Assembly: GCA_023410595.1 (NCBI GenBank)
Contig: JAEYPO010000009.1
Location: 288,141 to 352,140, forward strand
DNA: 64,000 bases
Direction of reading: 5' to 3'
DNA from: Bacillota bacterium
GTDB lineage: Bacteria; Bacillota; Clostridia; Christensenellales; SZUA-584
This document shows, piece by piece, positions 59,145 to 64,000 of this stretch (position 1 is its first letter; each line of letters opens with the position of its first letter). The position numbers and the translations under genes are program-made. A model generated the notes under the pieces. It saw nothing but the letters and a program-made list of their open reading frames with translations, ran no database searches and had not been told where the DNA came from.

Positions 59145-61457
59145 TTAATACGTGTACGGATCCAGATAATGGGTCTGGGGAACGTTGTCCCCTCCCTTTA
59201 TTTCATATATCCTGCTTACAGCGTTATATGCCGCGTCGGATACGGGAAAATACATATACGTTACGTAAGTGCTGCCCGGCGCCGCAGTTGTCATCTCGTT
59301 CATAATGTCTTCCTCCACAAGGCAGATGAGCGTGCCCGCAAATCCATTGGAGTTGAGGGTATCAAGCACTGCCTGCGCGCACGACGGGTCGAGGCATACT
59401 ACGGTGCTTAAGTCCGGATGATCGCCAAGCGCGGCCGCTGCCAGCTTTGCCGCCTCTTCGCTGTTAAACTGGCTGTAACCTGTTCCCAGCACCGCAGCTT
59501 CGGGGCTCAGAGCCGCCGTTAAGCCTTCCTCCAGAACCGCCGAAAACTGCAGCTCCTGCATCGCGCTTATTACATATACATTTCCGCTGCAATAGTCGGC
59601 AAGCGTTGCCGCAGCCTCCTCATAATGGCGCGATACCGCGTCGTAGCTTCCGTCGGGAAAATCGCTTAGCACAACGACTGGCACGCCCGCGGCGCCCGCC
59701 TCGCTTTGCATAGACGCAAGCGCGGCGTTATCCGCCATCGGTACTATAACTATGCCGCCCATGCCCTGCGCCAGCATAAGCGAAAACTGCGTCTTTTCTG
59801 CTGCGGCGTCGTAATTAGTAGTGACTACGGTCAGTTCTTCGCCGTAATACGAAAGCTCCGTCTCTATTGCAGAGGCGAGCTCCTTATAATACCCGTCGTC
59901 CGTGTTAGGTAATATCAGCCCGATTTGATTTGTGGCGGAAGGCTGCTGTGAAACAGCAGGATCCTCGGAAACGGAAGGTATCTCGAAAGGCTCAGGATCC
60001 AGCGCCACCGGGCCTAAAGAACCGACCGCCAGTGTGAAGTAGTCAAGCAGGCTTGAGATGTCCGTAACGTCCGCCCCCGCCGTATCCATGCTGAACCTGT
60101 CGTCGTTTTCAATGCCAGGCGGCATACCGAATTTTATGGACTCTTCATATCCAAGTCTGTAATCACCGCTGCCCGGAACCGACACACTGACTTCGCCTTC
60201 AACGTTGTCGCCCGACCATTTTTCGCTTCCGTCAAACTTAAGGGCGCTGCCCGCAACTGTTATGCTGCCGCTGTATTCTATGCCGCCGCCCGTCTTTTTA
60301 TAGCTTATCTCGCCCGTAACGCCCGCGCTATCTTCCTGCGTATGCACCGCGAACGTTATGTCCTTTCCACCGTCCCGCTTTGAATAAGCGAACTTAAGTT
60401 TAACGCTGTCTTCGCCTGAATTTACCGTAAATTCCAACGAAGCGGGAACGCCGACCTCATAAACAAGCTCCCATACGAGCTCAAAATCTGCGGTGTCCTT
60501 TGTAGCTTCCATTGCCTCCACAGCGGTACTTAGCACTTGCTCTAAGTCTACAGTCGTCCCCGAAACGTCTTTTATAAAGTCTTCCAGCTCTTGCTTAAGC
60601 CCCTTATCCTTGCCGAGCTTATCGGTAAAGGTTTTGAACGCGTCTGTTATGTCGCCGGGCGTAAGAGTAAGCGTGGTAACCGAGCCACTGCTTTCAAAGC
60701 AATCCGCGCTTATGCTGTTCACGAATAGCTCCGCCAGCTTCTTATAATCCAGCTTTGCCTTCCCTTTGCTGTCGGTCAGGCCTTCCGCTATGGCCTTGAT
60801 CCTGTCGGAGAGCGCCATGGATTTTGAAAGGTCGGTTTCAGACACGAATTTGAGGCCCGTGACATTGCCGCCAGATTCGGTGAACAACGTATCTTCAAGC
60901 AGAAGCAGCCTGGCCGCAACAACTCCGCCGCTTTCCGCGCTGAATCCTAACGACTTCTTGTCATATGCCGCTTCCACCGTTGCTTTTACCTTCTTGCCAC
61001 CGATATCCGACGTAAGGTCGACGCTTATATCGAACGGTTCCTTAAGCAGCTTTTTAAACGTATCGTTGCCAATACCGGAAAACGCTCCGGAAAAAACTTT
61101 TACGTTATCGTTTATGAACTTTGTCTGTACAGTATTGCCGGAAAGCGGCCCGCCGCCTCCTAACGCGGGCAATACGACAAACACCGCCACTGCGGCTATA
61201 GCAAGCACGAGAGCTGCGGCAATGCCTATCCACAGAAACTTTTTAGACTTCTTTTTTGGCGGCTGTCCATAAGGCGGCTGCACCGGCTGCCCATATGGCT
61301 GTCCATACGGGGGCTGCACCGACTGCTGGCCGTACGGCGGCTGCATTGGCTGCTGAGCGGGTTGTCCGCCCGGAGCCGGCTCTCCCTGCCTGGCTCCGCA
61401 AGCGCTGCAAAATAATTCGCCGTCTTTCACCGGCGACCCGCATTTGTAACAAAACAT
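59145..61457 (-). CDS. Zinc-ribbon membrane protein fused to a solute-binding domain
   Basis: A 770-residue protein: N-terminal zinc ribbon (MFCYKCGSPVKDGELFCSACG), a P/Y/G/Q repeat linker (PPYGQ), one membrane helix (residues about 75-95), a beta-rich body (100-500) shared with the next gene, and a C-terminal periplasmic sugar-binding-protein-like domain (residues about 527-770; NQIGLILPNTDDGYYKELASAI, GGIVIVPMADNAALASM, YVISAMQELQFSAVLEEGL). The topology places the ribbon inside and the binding domain outside. Perhaps a sensor of a small molecule. No transporter is adjacent. Confidence 0.78.
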   Translation of the reverse strand: MFCYKCGSPVKDGELFCSACGARQGEPAPGGQPAQQPMQPPYGQQSVQPPYGQPYGQPVQPPYGQPPKKKSKKFLWIGIAAALVLAIAAVAVFVVLPALGGGGPLSGNTVQTKFINDNVKVFSGAFSGIGNDTFKKLLKEPFDISVDLTSDIGGKKVKATVEAAYDKKSLGFSAESGGVVAARLLLLEDTLFTESGGNVTGLKFVSETDLSKSMALSDRIKAIAEGLTDSKGKAKLDYKKLAELFVNSISADCFESSGSVTTLTLTPGDITDAFKTFTDKLGKDKGLKQELEDFIKDVSGTTVDLEQVLSTAVEAMEATKDTADFELVWELVYEVGVPASLEFTVNSGEDSVKLKFAYSKRDGGKDITFAVHTQEDSAGVTGEISYKKTGGGIEYSGSITVAGSALKFDGSEKWSGDNVEGEVSVSVPGSGDYRLGYEESIKFGMPPGIENDDRFSMDTAGADVTDISSLLDYFTLAVGSLGPVALDPEPFEIPSVSEDPAVSQQPSATNQIGLILPNTDDGYYKELASAIETELSYYGEELTVVTTNYDAAAEKTQFSLMLAQGMGGIVIVPMADNAALASMQSEAGAAGVPVVVLSDFPDGSYDAVSRHYEEAAATLADYCSGNVYVISAMQELQFSAVLEEGLTAALSPEAAVLGTGYSQFNSEEAAKLAAAALGDHPDLSTVVCLDPSCAQAVLDTLNSNGFAGTLICLVEEDIMNEMTTAAPGSTYVTYMYFPVSDAAYNAVSRIYEIKGGDNVPQTHYLDPYTY

Positions 61458-61673
61458 CGATGATTCCCTCCGTATAATTTACTTGTCTTTATGGATGATC
61501 GGATTTAGCTTATTTTTCTTAAGTGTTGCACTAATCTCATAATATGAAAAAATTCGACATCAGTCAACAAAATGTTAGCAGATGACACATCGTTCTACAA
61601 TATGTTCAACCTATACTTATTATGGAGTAGTGATCGATCCGGCTATGCCTTTACTGCCTTTAATCATTTTTTA

Positions 61674-61713
61674 CACCCCACCAAGCCTCGCGACTTGCCG
61701 GGGACTCCGTATA
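61674..61713. repeat. 40-bp palindromic element, copy 7a
   Basis: CACCCCACCAAG, loop CCTCGCGA, CTTGCCGGGG, tail ACTCCGTATA. The first of two exact head-to-tail 40-mers. Confidence 0.85.
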
Positions 61714-61753
61714 CACCCCATCAAGCCTCACGACTTGCTGGGGACCCCGTATA
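61714..61753. repeat. 40-bp palindromic element, copy 7b
   Basis: CACCCCATCAAG, loop CCTCACGA, CTTGCTGGGG, tail ACCCCGTATA. It abuts the A-tract of the following terminator. Confidence 0.88.
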
Positions 61754-61778
61754 AAAAGAGAGCGGAAAATCCGCTCTC
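61753..61778 (-). terminator. Terminator after the second zinc-ribbon gene
   Basis: GAGAGCGGA (61758-61766) pairs with TCCGCTCTC (61770-61778), followed on the minus strand by TTTTTAT. Confidence 0.85.
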
Positions 61779-61794
61779 AAGCTTTCACCCAATG

Positions 61795-62018
61795 CTATTT
61801 GCGCGTAAACTCAACGGTTTCGGCCCATATGCTCGAACCATCGTAATAGTAACTGGCCGACGTCCCGTCGGAAGCGCTAAGCGCTATTGTATACCCGTCA
61901 AACGTATAGTCCACTCCGCCGTATTCGTCAAGGCCGCTGTCTATTATCTCCTGCCCCGACATCCCTCGCATTCCCACAGCGTCCCGTCAAGATCGGACGA
62001 AGGCAGCCTGCCTGCTCC
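61795..62018 (-). pseudogene. Decayed C-terminal domain of the second zinc-ribbon protein
   Basis: After the TAA of the 62019 gene the same frame continues with LPSSDLDGTLWECEG, then a shift of one base gives MSGQEIIDSGLDEYGGVDYTFDG and on to a stop. A stop codon plus a frameshift separate what looks like a C-terminal lipocalin-like domain (DGTLWE at its start). Confidence 0.5.
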
Positions 62019-63533
62019 TTAATCGGCTGGATCGCCTGTATCAAAACCTGAAGGAAGCAGATCAGAAGGGTCGGATACACCGGGGACTCCCAGCGGATTT
62101 GCAGCGTCGGAAGCGTCGGTTATATTCGCGCTGTCCGTATCGACTTTAAACTTATCGGCTACTCTTTCAGACGGCTTGCCGAATTTGAGCGATTCTTCGT
62201 ACGTTACGTTTACATTTCCCGTGCCCGGTACGGTTAACGCTACGTCCCCGCTTACGTCGTCGCCTTCCCGCTGCTCGCTTCCCTTAAGCGAGAGCGTCTG
62301 TTCTTTGGCGATTATGTCTGCGCTGTATTCTATGCCGCGCGGTGTCTTCTCATAGCTTATTGTACCGGTAACCGCCGTAGTTCCCGCATCCGTAACTGAA
62401 AATTCTATTTCCGTTTTTTCTCCGGCCCTCTTGTAACCGTATAAGACAGCATACTCGCTGCTGCCGTCGTCAAACGTTATTTCAAGCGAGACGGGCGCTG
62501 CGTCCCTGTACTTAACCTCCCAGACGATCTCGAAATTCAACGCGCTCTTTTGCGTTTCCAGCGCGTCTGCCGCCATATCCAGCACAGAGATTATATCAAC
62601 GCGCGTTCCCGAGACCGTTTTTAGATAGTCCTCAAGGTCCTGAAGCAGCCGCTTGTCGTTTTCAAGCTTTTCGGAAAAGTTCTCCAGCGTACTTATGATA
62701 TCGCCGGCATTAAGCTTAAGCGTGGTGCTGTCGCCTGCGCTTTCAAAGCAGCCCTCGTCAATGCTGTTGACAAGCATCTCTGATATCCTGCCAAAATCCA
62801 CATTTACCGAAGTCTGCTGTTGCGTATTGCTTTCAAGCAGCGCCTTTATCCTTTGCTCCAGCGTCATGCTTTTTGACATATCCGCTTTTGTATCGTACCG
62901 TATGCCGTTCGTCGTACCGCCGGACTCTGAATACAGCACATCTTCGAGAAGCAGAATAGTTGTTGCGTTCCCGCCCTGCTCAAGCCGCAGCCCGAATGAC
63001 TCGTTATCGTACGCCGCTTGTATAGAGGCCTTGTTCTGCTGCCCTTCAAAACTCGCGGTCATATCCATGCTGATTTCAAACGGTTCTTTCGCCAGCCTTC
63101 CGAACGTTTCGCCGCCGCCTATTCCTGAGAACGAACCGGAGAATACTTTAAAGCTGTCGTTAATAAACCTTGTCTGCGTAGTGTTGCCCGCAAATGGCCA
63201 GTTAGCGCCGCCTCCCGCCGGAAACACCACAAACAAGAGCACCGCAGCTATCGCAAGCGCGGCTGCTATAGCTGCGATAACCCAAATAATCGCCTTTGAC
63301 TTTTTCTTGGGAGGCTCAGCGTAAGGAGGCTGGCCGTACGCGCCCTGCAAGGGCTGCCCGTATGGAATCTGGCCGTATGGCGGCTCATTATTCTGCTGCT
63401 GAACATAAGGCTGTGCGTATGGCTGCTGGTACGCCGCATACTGCGAAGGCTCCGCGGCCTCTATCTTTTCTCCGCACGCGCTGCAGAACGATTCTCCTGA
63501 GGTTACAGGCGCTCCGCATTTTCTACAAAACAT
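62019..63533 (-). CDS. Zinc-ribbon membrane protein, paralogue without binding domain
   Basis: A 504-residue protein homologous to the first 500 residues of the 770-residue neighbour: zinc ribbon MFCRKCGAPVTSGESFCSACG, Q/Y/P-rich linker, membrane helix (about 80-104), and a beta-rich body (e.g. RFINDSFKVFSGSFSGIGGG; CFESAGDSTTLKLNAGD). It ends with a proline/aspartate-rich stretch after which the domain of the paralogue is missing. Confidence 0.78.
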   Translation of the reverse strand: MFCRKCGAPVTSGESFCSACGEKIEAAEPSQYAAYQQPYAQPYVQQQNNEPPYGQIPYGQPLQGAYGQPPYAEPPKKKSKAIIWVIAAIAAALAIAAVLLFVVFPAGGGANWPFAGNTTQTRFINDSFKVFSGSFSGIGGGETFGRLAKEPFEISMDMTASFEGQQNKASIQAAYDNESFGLRLEQGGNATTILLLEDVLYSESGGTTNGIRYDTKADMSKSMTLEQRIKALLESNTQQQTSVNVDFGRISEMLVNSIDEGCFESAGDSTTLKLNAGDIISTLENFSEKLENDKRLLQDLEDYLKTVSGTRVDIISVLDMAADALETQKSALNFEIVWEVKYRDAAPVSLEITFDDGSSEYAVLYGYKRAGEKTEIEFSVTDAGTTAVTGTISYEKTPRGIEYSADIIAKEQTLSLKGSEQREGDDVSGDVALTVPGTGNVNVTYEESLKFGKPSERVADKFKVDTDSANITDASDAANPLGVPGVSDPSDLLPSGFDTGDPAD

Positions 63534-63658
63534 CTTTGTACCCTCCCCGAAATGAAATGCGATATTCCGCCATACATATTATGCCTATGTATACCATAAT
63601 ATGTGATGTCCGATACAAAGTCAATCTCAGTAATTTTACATGTATAAACCCTCATTTA

Positions 63659-63698
63659 CACCCCATCAAGCCTCACGACTTGCTGGGGACCCTGTATA
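63659..63698. repeat. 40-bp palindromic element, copy 8 next to IS200 end
   Basis: CACCCCATCAAG, loop CCTCACGA, CTTGCTGGGG, tail ACCCTGTATA, eight bases before the terminal hairpin of the IS200-type element. Confidence 0.88.
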
Positions 63699-63856
63699 AA
63701 ACCATAACCACCCGTCCAACGGGTGGTTTGCACAAGGGCTATAAGCCCATGTTACCGGCCAGCGCCTAAAGACGCTGGCTTTCACATTTGTTCAAGCCTC
63801 TAATGCCTTTGCCACTTTTGCCACTCCTGAAGGAGTGTTCATAATACCAGCTACCC
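63699..63856. mobile_element. IS200/IS605-type element, end region
   Basis: Three hairpins follow each other: AACCACCCGT/ACGGGTGGTT (63706-63728), GGGCT/AGCCC (63735-63747) and GCCAGCG/CGCTGGC (63758-63779), as in subterminal structures of IS200/IS605 elements, ahead of the tnpA stop. Confidence 0.65.
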
Positions 63857-64000
63857 TTAAAATGGGTCTTCGTACTCCTTTACACTCAGCTTATCCAAGG
63901 CTATATCATGCTTCTCCTGCTCTTCGATATATTTCCTTATGGTTGCTTCGTTTAACCCTACTGTACTTACATAATATCCTTCTGCCCAAAAGTGCCTGTT
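63857..64000 (-). CDS. tnpA: IS200/IS605 transposase TnpA, C-terminal part (partial)
   Basis: A Y1 HUH single-strand transposase. The visible 47 residues read NRHFWAEGYYVSTVGLNEAT and IRKYIEEQEKHD, the typical C-terminal helix with WAEGYYVSTVG near the catalytic tyrosine helix. The gene continues past the window. Confidence 0.9.
   Translation of the reverse strand, partial: NRHFWAEGYYVSTVGLNEATIRKYIEEQEKHDIALDKLSVKEYEDPF

Overview
The window looks like chromosomal DNA of an anaerobic, endospore-forming member of the Clostridia, probably an uncultivated gut or digester lineage. The evidence is an Rnf complex gene pair, a 1171-residue pyruvate:ferredoxin oxidoreductase, a SpoIVFA/SpoIVFB-like pair, the rSAM-DUF2344-rng-rplU-rpmA cluster, ECF transport and SdpR/SdpI. 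No species can be named from sequence alone. Most genes are of the core type and of moderately high GC with frequent ATA codons. A few stretches (10.1-10.7 kb, 34.9-36.9 kb, 48.3-49.2 kb) are AT-richer and look accessory.

Layout. 0-8.4 kb: rnfA end, rnfB, maf, a shortened acyltransferase, an AraC-GyrI regulator, mreB and nifJ. 8.4-10.7 kb: GNAT, a three-gene operon (DUF6530-like, GIY-YIG, DUF2087) and two small accessory genes. 10.8-18.2 kb: 2-oxoacid dehydrogenase E1 genes without E2/E3, half-size EamA, Orn/Lys/Arg decarboxylase, a putative amidase, a peptidoglycan-binding M15 peptidase and a DNA glycosylase. 18.4-26.4 kb: rpmA, rplU, rng, DUF2344, radical SAM, a metallo-hydrolase/glyoxalase fusion, SpoIVFB-like and SpoIVFA-like. 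26.5-34.9 kb: HADs, membrane proteins, proS, ComFB, a cobalamin-riboswitch-controlled DUF4430/ECF-S pair, VanY-like lipoprotein and FMN reductase. 35-41 kb: ABC transporter with GntR regulator, SPL-like radical SAM, flavodoxin-MarR and two FMN reductases. 41-47 kb: PRC-barrel, VanW, a tandem-repeat membrane protein, sdpIR and a DUF6612-like lipoprotein. 47-50 kb: tRNA-Ala(CGC) and tRNA-Ser(CGA), each followed by palindromic arrays of its own 3' end, enclosing a foreign-looking exporter gene with leader peptide and attenuator. 50-59 kb: foldase, mfd, pth, HAD, glmU, a 23-codon ORF and pfkA. 59-63.5 kb: two paralogous zinc-ribbon membrane proteins, one fused to a solute-binding domain. The right edge carries an IS200/IS605 TnpA fragment.

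The most unusual signal is a dispersed 40-bp palindromic element: a 10-bp stem whose sequence changes with compensation, a nearly constant 8-nt loop CCTCACGA, and a tail ACCCCGTATA. About ten copies occur. Most sit beside terminators or gene ends, two are exact tandem 40-mers, one flanks the IS200-type end, and one lies inside the reading frame of the DNA glycosylase gene, where it encodes about 14-17 extra residues. The second is the exporter at 48.45 kb, preceded by an extended -10 promoter, a 12-codon leader ORF and a terminator hairpin that the leader overlaps, the architecture of ribosome-mediated attenuation. All functional statements rest on reading motifs by eye; no database search was run.
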